Assembly (NCBI RefSeq): GCF_900114715.1
Contig: NZ_FOTY01000010.1
Coordinates: forward strand, 1-64,000
Direction: 5' to 3'
DNA: 64,000 nucleotides
From: Salibacterium qingdaonense
GTDB lineage: Bacteria > Bacillota > Bacilli > Bacillales > Marinococcaceae
Shown in pieces: positions 1 to 7,905 of this stretch (position 1 is the first letter of the stretch; each line of letters starts with the position of its first letter). The notes beneath the pieces were generated by a model that worked only from the letters and a program-made list of their open reading frames with translations, made no database searches and was not told where the DNA came from. The position numbers and the translations under genes were made by a program.

Positions 1-99
1 ATTTGCTTCCTAGGCATACATCGATGATAGAGGACCTTCTCTTTTTTTGCCAATCATCAGTCTTCGTCGTTACCGAGAACTATTTTACACATACGCACC

Positions 100-128
100 T
101 TGTGCCGTGCTGTTCTATTCATTATAAT
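100..128 (+). promoter_or_regulatory. Probable sigma-A promoter of the ypjC-like gene
   Basis: The hexamers TTGTGC (100-105) and TATAAT (123-128) are 17 bp apart and 40 bp upstream of the start codon at 169. The -10 is perfect and the -35 is weak. Bases 1-99 hold no gene I can support. Confidence 0.5.
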
Positions 129-168
129 ATACTGGGTTCAAATGTCCGGCAGAAAAAGGAGTAATTCC

Positions 169-1035
169 ATGACACAGCATATCAAAAACATCGTTTTTAT
201 CGTTCTCGGCTCCGCTGTAATGGCTTTCGGACTCGTATATTTTAATATGCAGAATAATCTGGCAGATGGGGGATTCACCGGTATCACACTGATTCTTTAT
301 TCTTTGATGAATATCGATCCAGCCGTGTCCAACATTGTATTGAATCTCCCTTTTTTTCTGATTGGTTGGAGGATCCTTGGAAGAACCGTGTTTATATACA
401 CCATCATTGGAACCGTCGGTCTTTCGTTCTTCTTATGGCTGTTTCAGCTGTACCCTCTTCTTGATTTCAGTCTGCAGGAAGACATGACGCTCGCCGCCTT
501 GTTTTCAGGCGTATTCATCGGCAGTGGTCTTGGTTTGGTCTTCCGCTTTGGCGGAACAACCGGCGGGTCGGATATTATCGCCAAACTCGGCGTAAAATAC
601 CTCGGCTGGAGCATGGGCCGGACCCTTTTTATGTTTGATGCGGCGGTCATTACTTCTTCTTTGATTTATCTGGACTACAGAGAGGCGATGTACACGCTCG
701 TTGCCGTCTTCACTGCCGCCAAAGTCATTGACTTCATTCAACAGGGGGCCTATGCCGCTAAAGCGGCTTTTATCATTTCCGAGCATCCACAAGTTATCGC
801 GGATTTGATTTTAAAAGAAATGAACCGCGGCGCCACTTTGTTCCAGGGCAGAGGCTCTTTCACCGGCACTGAAAAGGAGGTCCTGTACTGTGTGGTAGCC
901 CGAAACGAACTGGTCCGGTTGAAAAATTTGGTTGAACAGGCCGACCCGGCAGCGTTTGTGACAATTAACGAAGTACAGGATGTTGCGGGAGAAGGGTTCA
1001 CGCTCGATCAAAACAAAGAACCGATTGACTCATAG
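169..1035 (+). CDS. ypjC: YitT/DUF2179-family membrane protein (YpjC-like)
   Basis: A 288-aa integral membrane protein of the YitT family. About five or six hydrophobic helices fill the first 200 residues, and a small cytosolic DUF2179-type domain forms the last 80. I chose ATG 169 because AAAAAGGAG lies just before it; the open frame continues upstream to 100 without another ribosome binding site. In B. subtilis, from memory, ypjC neighbours ypjA, ypjB and qcrABC, as here, but in this window it is on the opposite strand from them. The family function is not established; roles in transport have been suggested. Its transcript should end in the hairpin of the repeat that starts 17 bp after the stop. 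Confidence 0.8.
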   Translation: MTQHIKNIVFIVLGSAVMAFGLVYFNMQNNLADGGFTGITLILYSLMNIDPAVSNIVLNLPFFLIGWRILGRTVFIYTIIGTVGLSFFLWLFQLYPLLDFSLQEDMTLAALFSGVFIGSGLGLVFRFGGTTGGSDIIAKLGVKYLGWSMGRTLFMFDAAVITSSLIYLDYREAMYTLVAVFTAAKVIDFIQQGAYAAKAAFIISEHPQVIADLILKEMNRGATLFQGRGSFTGTEKEVLYCVVARNELVRLKNLVEQADPAAFVTINEVQDVAGEGFTLDQNKEPIDS

Positions 1036-1051
1036 ATTCGCAGCGCGCAAA

Positions 1052-1391
1052 AAGAGTCTGGGACAAAACCTCTATAAGATAGAAAAATGCCGAACGATTT
1101 TAAAAAATCGTTCGGCATTTTTCGTTGCTGAGACAAACCGCTGCGCCAAAATGCTTCGCTTTTACTCCAGAGCACAAGGGCGACATCGATTCGCTGGCGC
1201 TTATCGTGTCTTCTTTGCCGCGGGCACGGCTCAAGCCTCCTCGGAAGAAAATCGCTTCCTGCGGGGTCTTGAGACTCGTGCTGTTCCCGCAGGAGTCGAA
1301 GCATTTTGGCTCCGCTACCATTCGACTGTTGAACAACGCCGCAAGACATTCGTGTTGTCCTTCATCTATTTTACTTTTGTCCCAGACTCTT
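1052..1391 (+). repeat. MITE-like repeat, long copy A (carries a terminator hairpin)
   Basis: This 340-bp element is bounded by perfect 17-bp inverted ends, AAGAGTCTGGGACAAAA at 1052-1068 and its complement at 1375-1391. Inside the left end is a strong A/T-flanked hairpin (1083-1122), and the centre is a GC-rich imperfect palindrome (about 1215-1300). It fills the gap between the convergent genes ypjC and yugP. It is colinear with the element at 54167-54451 read on the minus strand, with about 54 extra bases near 1155-1210. No transposase is encoded, and the 137-aa open frame across it looks spurious. Confidence 0.8.
1083..1122 (+). terminator. Rho-independent terminator inside repeat copy A
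   Basis: The stem AATGCCGAACGATTTT pairs with AAATCGTTCGGCATT, with A-tracts before and T-tracts after, so it could work in both directions. It lies 48 bp after the ypjC stop codon. The same hairpin recurs in the other members of the repeat family. Confidence 0.75.
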
Positions 1392-1411
1392 AAGCAATAT
1401 TTTTATCCTGG

Positions 1412-2092
1412 TTACTCATCCATGAAGAAATACATGGCGATAAAACGGCCGAGTTCCAAGACTGCTACCAGCGCTGCAGCAACGTAAGTCAATGCCGCGG
1501 CATTCAGTACTTTTTTCGTCTCTTTTTCCTCATTACTCCGGATAATACCGGTCGACACAATTTGATCCATCGCCCTGCTGCTTGCGTTAAATTCCACCGG
1601 CAGGGTGATGAGCTGGAACAACACAGCCGCCGACATGAACACGATACCAACAAGCACTAAATTGGAAATCGTCAGCAGAACACCGGCAATAATGAAAATG
1701 AACGACAAGTTAGAGCCGGTGCTGGCTGCCGGCGCAAGAGCGCTCCGAAATTTCAGGAAAGCGTAGTCCTCTGCATCCTGGATGGCATGTCCGACTTCGT
1801 GGGAAGCGACAGCCTGCCCGGCCACGCTCGTCCCGTAATAATTATCTTCAGACAACCGGACCGTCTTCTTTCTCGGATCATAATGGTCGGAGAGCTGCCC
1901 TTTCACGGGTTCCACCCCGACGTCGAAAATACCATTTTCGTGCAGGATCTTCCGGGCTACTTCCGCTCCGGTCATGCCGGAGGAGTTGGATATTTTTGAA
2001 TATTTTTTAAACGCTCTTTTCACTTTAGCCTGAGCCATGAGCGGAATCGCCATGATGATAACAAGGTATACGAGCATTGATATAATACTCAT
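1412..2092 (-). CDS. yugP: YugP-type zinc metallopeptidase, membrane bound
   Basis: A 226-aa membrane protein of the Zn_peptidase_2 (YugP) family. An N-terminal membrane segment (residues 3-22) is followed by a soluble part with the zinc-binding HEVGH motif near residue 98, then two hydrophobic helices around 120-165 and another near the C-terminus. The start is ATG 2092 with GGAGGG 6 bp upstream; the longer frame to 2161 has no such site. The substrate is unknown. It ends 21 bp from repeat copy A and is followed upstream by ypjB, a neighbour I do not remember for B. subtilis yugP. Confidence 0.8.
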   Translation of the reverse strand: MSIISMLVYLVIIMAIPLMAQAKVKRAFKKYSKISNSSGMTGAEVARKILHENGIFDVGVEPVKGQLSDHYDPRKKTVRLSEDNYYGTSVAGQAVASHEVGHAIQDAEDYAFLKFRSALAPAASTGSNLSFIFIIAGVLLTISNLVLVGIVFMSAAVLFQLITLPVEFNASSRAMDQIVSTGIIRSNEEKETKKVLNAAALTYVAAALVAVLELGRFIAMYFFMDE

Positions 2093-2190
2093 TGCAATCC
2101 CTCCACAATTAGTTACTATCCTTATTTTATTTAAAACGTCAAAGAAAGTCAATAAAACCAATTCCGCAGCTTTGACGGTTCTGTGACGCC

Positions 2191-2997
2191 TTATTTATCC
2201 CGCATACGGTCATGCTGTTTTTCCCCTTTATATTTTTTCCATCCGGTATACGTCAACGAAACAAACAGGATGCTCCCTATCGAGAAGATGACCGCCCACA
2301 GGGAAGGATCCGCTCCATCCCTCGTATGATTTTCAATTACATCCGTCATAAACCGCTGAAGCGTTTCTATCCGTGGTATCTGCTCATTGTCTTCCCAGTT
2401 CAAGCTGTCCAGATAGCGGATATAGGACACAAGCGGCATGTAATCTTCTTCCTTCTCCGATGTATACATGGCAGAACGGATGATTTCAAATCCGGTCTGC
2501 CACTCATGGAACCTTTGCTCGGCATCGTTTGTATTTCCCTGCTTCAGGTTTTCTTTTAACGGTTCCAGTCGTTCTGAAAGAGTGCGGGCATATTCTTTCC
2601 ATATCGGATTGGATGTCGTCACTGCTGCATCCACCGAAAGACGAAATGCCAAAATAATCCGGACACGCTCTGCCTCATCCATATCCGCATCCACAAGTGC
2701 CGTACCGGCTCGGTCGAACGCCCGAAGCAGTGCTGTAAGCTGCGTGGTGTCCATGTCATAATCATCAAATGAAACTTCAGGCAGACGCCCGGCAATCCAC
2801 GAATGGACAGCTTTTGCCTCTTCAAACTCGCCGTTTACAGCCAAATCATGCATGGCGGCTGCTTTATCATCCACCTTCTCAAGCGGTAGCGCGGCATCTG
2901 TTTGTGCCTGCAGGTGGTGTGTATGAAAAAACATGAGGATAACAGCTGCGGCGCTGACAATCCAGGCCGCCCGCTTCCCTGGTATGTTGGACGTCAT
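2191..2997 (-). CDS. ypjB: Sporulation protein YpjB, exported and membrane anchored
   Basis: A 268-aa protein with an N-terminal signal or anchor segment (about residues 10-28), a charged helical extracytoplasmic region, and a C-terminal transmembrane helix (about 232-252) followed by a basic tail. This layout and the position next to ypjA and the qcr operon match the YpjB sporulation family. I chose ATG 2997 because AGGAGGGGG lies 5 bp before it. The biochemical role is not known. A short gap with no clear promoter separates it from ypjA. Confidence 0.7.
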   Translation of the reverse strand: MTSNIPGKRAAWIVSAAAVILMFFHTHHLQAQTDAALPLEKVDDKAAAMHDLAVNGEFEEAKAVHSWIAGRLPEVSFDDYDMDTTQLTALLRAFDRAGTALVDADMDEAERVRIILAFRLSVDAAVTTSNPIWKEYARTLSERLEPLKENLKQGNTNDAEQRFHEWQTGFEIIRSAMYTSEKEEDYMPLVSYIRYLDSLNWEDNEQIPRIETLQRFMTDVIENHTRDGADPSLWAVIFSIGSILFVSLTYTGWKKYKGEKQHDRMRDK

Positions 2998-3114
2998 AAA
3001 AACCCCCTCCTTCTCATGGTCCATTGTATGACGAAATGGACAAGAGTAGACCGGAGGGGGATTTTTTGACTTTTTGTATCACAAAACGTGTTCTTGTGAG
3101 TATTCAGCCGGTTT

Positions 3115-3705
3115 TTATAGTTTTAAATAATGCCGGCGCTTTACGCTGAACACATATACAACGCTCACAGAGATGACACTCAGCCAGAAAGTGAAATACC
3201 CTATATGCATAATATCATCGGATAACACAGAAGAGACCCACGGGTTCATGCCGTACACATAATCAATGATATCATTATGTACCGTCCAGACTGCCGCGGC
3301 TGCCAAATGCCAGATCTTTATCCGGTAATAAGGGATAAACAAGAGAGCCTGCACCGCCATGGCCCCGTGGGAAACGATCAACATGTAATGCGACCAGATC
3401 AGATCTCCGCCTGCTGCTCCCGCTGCAATGTTCATAACTACCGCCCACGTGCCGTATTTCAGCAGGGTGACAGCGGCCAGTGCTTCAAGAAGTCCGTTGT
3501 TCTTTTTGAAAAGAAAAAAAGCAAGAACACCGCAGAAAAAAAGGCTGGCGGTCGGACTATCCGGAACAAAAATCAGGAAAACCGGAGGAGTCTCTACGAG
3601 CTGCGGTTTGTACCACCAGTATCCGTAGATGGTTCCAAGCAGATTTACGGTTAATAAAACCGCAAGTACCTGCGGCATACCTAGAATTCGTGGTATCATG
3701 CCCAT
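3115..3705 (-). CDS. ypjA: DUF1405 membrane protein YpjA
   Basis: A 196-aa polytopic membrane protein of the DUF1405 family with about six hydrophobic stretches, conserved aromatic residues near the N-terminus (YGYWWY) and an HND motif in the second half. ATG 3705 is preceded by GGTGGTG; a second ATG at 3699 is also possible. It is downstream of qcrABC as in B. subtilis, but a strong terminator (3740-3768) lies between, so its expression would depend on readthrough or a separate promoter. Function unknown. Confidence 0.75.
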   Translation of the reverse strand: MGMIPRILGMPQVLAVLLTVNLLGTIYGYWWYKPQLVETPPVFLIFVPDSPTASLFFCGVLAFFLFKKNNGLLEALAAVTLLKYGTWAVVMNIAAGAAGGDLIWSHYMLIVSHGAMAVQALLFIPYYRIKIWHLAAAAVWTVHNDIIDYVYGMNPWVSSVLSDDIMHIGYFTFWLSVISVSVVYVFSVKRRHYLKL

Positions 3706-3734
3706 TTTTAAACACCACCATTTTTTATCTCTCG

Positions 3735-3768
3735 TAAAAAAGGCTGCCCCGGTATACGGGGCAGCCTT
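3735..3768 (-). terminator. Terminator of the qcrABC operon
   Basis: An 11-bp perfect stem (AAGGCTGCCCC with its complement) with a 7-base loop, followed on the minus strand by six T residues. It begins 15 bp after the qcrC stop codon. Confidence 0.9.
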
Positions 3769-3782
3769 AAACAACGAATGTA

Positions 3783-4682
3783 TTATTCGCCTCCGCTGTT
3801 TTCACCTTGTGATCCTTCTCCTGAAGACTCTTCTCCGGATGATTCATCACCGGATCCTTCCTGAGAAGATTCCCCGGATCCACTGCCGCCGCTGCCGGGA
3901 TTTCCACCGGAAGAAATGTATTCAGCAAGCGTCTGAAGGTCTTCATCACTTCCGTCAAACTGGCCGGCCGGCATTTCACCGATACCATTTACAGCGATGT
4001 CCTGCACTGTTGCCGCATCATACTGCGTGTTATAAAGGGACGGACCGGCTGATCCAGACCCTTGCAGCTGATCTCCGTGACAGCTGATACAGCCCTGGTC
4101 GGAGTATATCTGATACCCTGCAGCTTCCGTATCCACCTGCGACATCGCCTGCTGTTCTTCCTGATCAAGCATTTCCCCCTGATCAGCCGCTGCTTCCCAG
4201 TCATGGTGTTCCACTGATTCCCATGTAAGGAAAACAGTGGCCAGCGTACCGAGAATCATTAATCCTGAAGCTATCGGTCTTCTCGAAGCTTTCCGTTCCG
4301 GTCCTGTATCCAGCCACGGAGCAAGCAGAAGAGCGCCGAATGCAAGCCCCGGAATAACGACCGCTCCAATTACGGTAAAGTCACCGGCTGCGTATTCATA
4401 CTTTAACAACTGATATAAAAACAGAAAGTACCAGTCCGGCAGCGGGATATAACCGGAATCAGTCGGGTCGGCAACCCTTTCAAGCGGGGAAGGGTGTGCT
4501 ACCGTAAGACAAAGATAACCGATCAGAAATACTGCTCCAACCAGCCATTCTTTCAGCAGAAAGTTCGGCCAGAATGCCTCTGTCTTTCCGGGAAATTCCG
4601 AATAGTCTTTTGGAATATTCGGCTTACGCCCGGCCGGTATACGTGAATCCCCGACAAATTTCATGCCCTTTCCACGATGCAT
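3783..4682 (-). CDS. qcrC: Menaquinol:cytochrome c reductase, cytochrome b/c subunit QcrC
   Basis: QcrC joins the subunit-IV part of cytochrome b to a c-type cytochrome. Residues about 35-160 hold three membrane helices with the PDWYFLFLYQLL quinol-site motif. The haem c motif CISCH lies near residue 203, with the likely axial Met in the EMPAG segment. The protein is 299 aa, longer than the roughly 255 aa I remember for B. subtilis, because the last 40 residues form a low-complexity acidic Ser/Gly/Glu tail. That tail would face outside. ATG 4682 has AAGGAGG 8 bp upstream. It is last in qcrABC. Confidence 0.93.
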   Translation of the reverse strand: MHRGKGMKFVGDSRIPAGRKPNIPKDYSEFPGKTEAFWPNFLLKEWLVGAVFLIGYLCLTVAHPSPLERVADPTDSGYIPLPDWYFLFLYQLLKYEYAAGDFTVIGAVVIPGLAFGALLLAPWLDTGPERKASRRPIASGLMILGTLATVFLTWESVEHHDWEAAADQGEMLDQEEQQAMSQVDTEAAGYQIYSDQGCISCHGDQLQGSGSAGPSLYNTQYDAATVQDIAVNGIGEMPAGQFDGSDEDLQTLAEYISSGGNPGSGGSGSGESSQEGSGDESSGEESSGEGSQGENSGGE

Positions 4683-4730
4683 CGGTTTCCCTCCTTAGAT
4701 TCTCAAACATATAAGTTCTGCTGCGGGCTT

Positions 4731-5405
4731 TTACAACGGTCCGGATATTCCCTGTTTCCGGATCATAATAAAGTGTGCCGCCATCAGACCCAGCAGTGCC
4801 CCCGGAAGGAAAAACACATGAATCGCGAAAAACCGGGTCAAGGTCTGTGCCCCGATGATTTCCGGATCTCCGGCAAGCAGTGTCTTTGTCAATGTTCCCA
4901 CTAAAGGAACACTCTCTGCAATCTGCAGTCCTACAACGGTTGCGAAGTAGGCTTTCATATCCCACGGAAGCAGATATCCCGTAAAACCAAGTCCAAGCAT
5001 AACAAAAAATATGAGAACACCAACTACCCAGTTCAGTTCTCTCGGTTTTTTATACGCTCCTGTAAAAAATACACGCAGAGTATGTAGGAATATCATGACG
5101 ATAACAAGGCTCGCCCCCCAGTGGTGCATTCCCCTTACAATCGTGCCGAATGCCACGTCCCCTTGAAGGTACTTCACAGATTCGTGAGCGTTGACAATAT
5201 CAGGAACATAATACATGGTTAAAAACATGCCGGATAAAATCTGAATGACAGTGATAAAAAATGTCAAACCGCCGAAGCAGTAGACAAAGGCTGAGAAATG
5301 GTGTGCCGGATTAACGTGTTCAGGCACTTCATGGTCAGCAATATCCCGCCACATCGGAGTAATATCCAGGCGTTCATCCACCCAATCATATACTCGCTGC
5401 AACAT
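4731..5405 (-). CDS. qcrB: Menaquinol:cytochrome c reductase, cytochrome b6 subunit QcrB
   Basis: A 224-aa cytochrome b6 with four membrane helices. Paired haem ligands are visible as HHWGAS plus HT in one half and H in HVFFLPG and in the following AAHF segment in the other. It carries the quinol-oxidising core and the transmembrane haems of the bc-type complex that passes electrons from menaquinol to cytochrome c. It lies 14 bp after qcrA and 48 bp before qcrC in one operon. The length matches the family. Confidence 0.95.
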   Translation of the reverse strand: MLQRVYDWVDERLDITPMWRDIADHEVPEHVNPAHHFSAFVYCFGGLTFFITVIQILSGMFLTMYYVPDIVNAHESVKYLQGDVAFGTIVRGMHHWGASLVIVMIFLHTLRVFFTGAYKKPRELNWVVGVLIFFVMLGLGFTGYLLPWDMKAYFATVVGLQIAESVPLVGTLTKTLLAGDPEIIGAQTLTRFFAIHVFFLPGALLGLMAAHFIMIRKQGISGPL

Positions 5406-5419
5406 AAATAATGCCCCTC

Positions 5420-5923
5420 CTAAACTTGTGGTTCTGCCTTACCGACATAGACAGTTCCTTCACGTACTTCCACTTGGTATTTGTGAAGAGGTTCTGTCGG
5501 TGGAGTCCCTTCGATGTTGGTACCATCTTTCTCATAACGTCCTCCGTGGCAGGGGCAGTAGAATTGATTGGGATGGTCGGAACTTGACCCCCAGCTTACT
5601 TTACACCCCAAATGCGTACAGGTATTGGAAAGTGCCACAATTTCCTCTCCGCTTTGGTAAATAAATGCAGTCTCTGTCACTTCCGATGTGTTCCAGGCAT
5701 CTTCCTGCTCGTAGGAAAAATCAAACCGCTGCGGAGTATCTGTCAGCTCCGATACATCGGTTACCGCTTTCATGTCCCCTTCAGACTCAGCCTGTAGAAC
5801 AGGATCAATGGCAAACCGCGCCATCGGCAGTATGATGCCTGCAGCCATAAAGCCGCCCACACCGGTAAGAGTATAGGTTAAAAACTGCCTTCTTGAAACA
5901 TTGTGATTCTGTTCATCACTCAC
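5420..5923 (-). CDS. qcrA: Menaquinol:cytochrome c reductase, Rieske iron-sulfur subunit QcrA
   Basis: A 167-aa Rieske protein. The N-terminus has a twin-arginine-like SRRQFLTY followed by one membrane helix (about 22-43). The [2Fe-2S] ligand boxes CTHLGC and CPCHGG are intact in the C-terminal half. The start is GTG 5923, chosen because a GGGGGG ribosome site lies 6 bp before it and homologues begin near the SRRQF segment. It is first in qcrABC and has its own promoter upstream. Confidence 0.94.
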   Translation of the reverse strand: MSDEQNHNVSRRQFLTYTLTGVGGFMAAGIILPMARFAIDPVLQAESEGDMKAVTDVSELTDTPQRFDFSYEQEDAWNTSEVTETAFIYQSGEEIVALSNTCTHLGCKVSWGSSSDHPNQFYCPCHGGRYEKDGTNIEGTPPTEPLHKYQVEVREGTVYVGKAEPQV

Positions 5924-5997
5924 CAGTATCCCCCCCTGTTGTATATCCGTCCTCCCGGACATTGTTTACACACACGTTACAAAACTAGGACATACTC

Positions 5998-6027
5998 ATG
6001 ATAGCCCAGCGGACAACGGCCTGTCAA
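5998..6027 (-). promoter_or_regulatory. Sigma-A promoter of qcrABC
   Basis: On the minus strand TTGACA (6022-6027) and TATCAT (5998-6003) are 18 bp apart. The start point would be about 70 bp upstream of qcrA. A separate qcr promoter fits the position after ypiF. Confidence 0.65.
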
Positions 6028-6056
6028 TCTTTTGTAGCACCAATTATGCAGGAATT

Positions 6057-6530
6057 TCAGCTGTTCCCTTCTTTCTTCCATATGTCCATGATAACAGGAA
6101 GAAGCTGTTTGATCTGCTCCGATATTACCTGCTTCTTATAGGAAGCCTCCAGATTTTCAAGTGGAACAAGCGGCATCCAGATCAAAAAGGCATCCAGATC
6201 ATGTTCAGCTTTCTTCCAGGACGAATCAGCTGTAAGCAGAATAATATGCTTTAGCTTTTCCTTTTTCATGGATTCTATCCATTTATTCAGTTCTTCTGAC
6301 GAAGGCCTGCTCTCTTCATCTGCTGCCAGGTATGTATAAGACGGGGCAAGCAGAATGCGGCCCCTGAACTGTTTTTCCAGCTCCGCTGTCATAACGGTAA
6401 TGAATTCGGTCATTGCTGCACTTTGACGAATCCCGTCACCGAATTCGACCGGAAGAAGTGGAAGCAGCACGGTATCAACGTACTGCCTTTCTTTGACAAA
6501 CGAAGGAATGTCTTCGGTCGACCATCTCAT
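6057..6530 (-). CDS. ypiF: DUF2487 protein YpiF
   Basis: A 157-aa soluble protein of the DUF2487/YpiF family with no catalytic motif that I recognise. It begins MRWSTEDIPSF and has a central LLAPSYTYL block. ATG 6530 is preceded by AAAGGGG, whereas the longer frame to 6581 is not. It sits between ypiA and qcrA as in B. subtilis, where it has been considered part of the qcr transcription unit; I do not remember a proven function. The ypiB gene that separates ypiA and ypiF in B. subtilis is absent here. Confidence 0.75.
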   Translation of the reverse strand: MRWSTEDIPSFVKERQYVDTVLLPLLPVEFGDGIRQSAAMTEFITVMTAELEKQFRGRILLAPSYTYLAADEESRPSSEELNKWIESMKKEKLKHIILLTADSSWKKAEHDLDAFLIWMPLVPLENLEASYKKQVISEQIKQLLPVIMDIWKKEGNS

Positions 6531-6567
6531 CACGATTCCCCTTTCTGTTCCAAAACATGAGAGACCG

Positions 6568-6605
6568 CCTCCCTGTTCCAAAGAAGATGGAAAATGACAG
6601 GGAGG
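6568..6605 (-). repeat. Inverted repeat between ypiA and ypiF
   Basis: Nine-base arms CCTCCCTGT (6568-6576) and ACAGGGAGG (6597-6605) enclose 20 bases. There is no T-tract, so it is not a classical terminator. It could attenuate or stabilise the ypiA-ypiF transcript. Confidence 0.5.
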
Positions 6606-6617
6606 TCCGGGGACGGT

Positions 6618-7886
6618 TTACATTCCGCTGTCCTCAAGATCTGTCACCAATTCCTGAATTTCTGTGTTGGCTGGATCCAGTGACAGCACACTGCGGAAAT
6701 AACGCAATGCTTCCGTTCTGTATCCAAGTTCCAGAAGCAGACGCCCGTAATCTTCCAGAAATGATTCATTCTCCGTGTATTCCTGCTGAATTCCCTGATA
6801 GGTTTCCACCGCTTTGTCGAAGTCTTCTGTTTCCCACTGGGCTTTACCGAGGTACCATTCCAGCTTTGGATCATCTTCTTTAATTTCTTTCAAGTAGGAA
6901 ATCAGGTCAATCATGGACTCATAGTCTTCCTGTGTAAGCCATAATTCAAGCACTGCAAATGCGGCATCTCTGTTAGCGGGGTTAAGGGACAGAGCTTCCC
7001 GCAGTCTTTTTTCAGCGGCATCCTGATCATCCAGCGCCATATTCAGTTTCCCTGCTTCAAGAAACAATTGATCATTAAACTCATCGACAGAAAGACCATC
7101 TTCTGCTGTCTGTAACGCCTGATCGAAATTTTCCAGTCCTTCGTAAGCCCGTACCAAATAAGGATACAGGGTGACAAATTCCGGATCCATCGCTTTCAGC
7201 TCTTCCAGCTGTTTTGACGCGGTCTGATAATCACTTATCTGAAGCGCTGTGTATCCGTAGCCAAACAGCGCCTGCGGCTCCTGCTTTTCTTTTATGCCTT
7301 TTTCATAATAAGACATTGCATCTTCAAAAGCCCCCGTTGAGCTGTAGGCTTCAGCGAGCCGCAGATCCAGGCTCCCTTCCGGAAATTCAAAGCCCTGCCG
7401 CTCTGCCTGCTTAAGATATGGAATACTTTTTGAAAAATCACCCTGGTCCAGATAATAATCTCCAAGGCCGGCAAGTAATATAGGTTCTTCAGGCGCTTCC
7501 TGAAGCGCTGCCTTCAGTTTTGATTCTGCGACCTCATTCAGCCCCTGCAGCTGATATAAATCCGCCAGAAGCATCTGAGCCTGAAGAAAAGCTTCATCTT
7601 TCCTGTCAACTTCCAGAAGCCATTCAATGGCTTCATCTTCCTTATCCATGTCTATTGCTGTCTCCGCCGCAGTGGTCAACAGCTCTCCTTCATCAGGATA
7701 ATTCTGAATAAGCTCCTGAATGAGCGGTTCGGCTTTATCGGGTCTTCCCAGTTCATTATAAAGCTGCACAAGATCGTACTTCTGTTGATGATCAGCTTCT
7801 TTTTCAAATTCACTAAGAAGTTCCAGTCCTTTTTCGGTGTCACCCTGTTGAATAAACTCCATGATTTGTTCGAGACTATACTTCAA
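6618..7886 (-). CDS. ypiA: Tetratricopeptide repeat protein YpiA
   Basis: A 422-aa protein made almost wholly of TPR-like helical repeats (for example LGDYYLDQGDFSKSIPYLKQ), a protein-interaction scaffold with no enzyme domain visible. The start is TTG 7886, giving the N-terminus MKYSLEQIMEF, because AAAGGGG lies 7 bp upstream and the length then equals that remembered for B. subtilis YpiA. The frame stays open to 7988 but that part overlaps the upstream gene. It is highly acidic. It lies 19 bp after the unknown gene and is probably cotranscribed with it. Confidence 0.85.
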   Translation of the reverse strand: MKYSLEQIMEFIQQGDTEKGLELLSEFEKEADHQQKYDLVQLYNELGRPDKAEPLIQELIQNYPDEGELLTTAAETAIDMDKEDEAIEWLLEVDRKDEAFLQAQMLLADLYQLQGLNEVAESKLKAALQEAPEEPILLAGLGDYYLDQGDFSKSIPYLKQAERQGFEFPEGSLDLRLAEAYSSTGAFEDAMSYYEKGIKEKQEPQALFGYGYTALQISDYQTASKQLEELKAMDPEFVTLYPYLVRAYEGLENFDQALQTAEDGLSVDEFNDQLFLEAGKLNMALDDQDAAEKRLREALSLNPANRDAAFAVLELWLTQEDYESMIDLISYLKEIKEDDPKLEWYLGKAQWETEDFDKAVETYQGIQQEYTENESFLEDYGRLLLELGYRTEALRYFRSVLSLDPANTEIQELVTDLEDSGM

Positions 7887-7905
7887 TCCACTACCCCTTT
7901 GCTCG

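Noticed and set aside
980-1393. A 137-aa plus-strand open frame covering the end of ypjC and the first repeat
   Set aside because: It lies across repeat copy A, has no ribosome site, and the homologous repeat B does not keep the frame.
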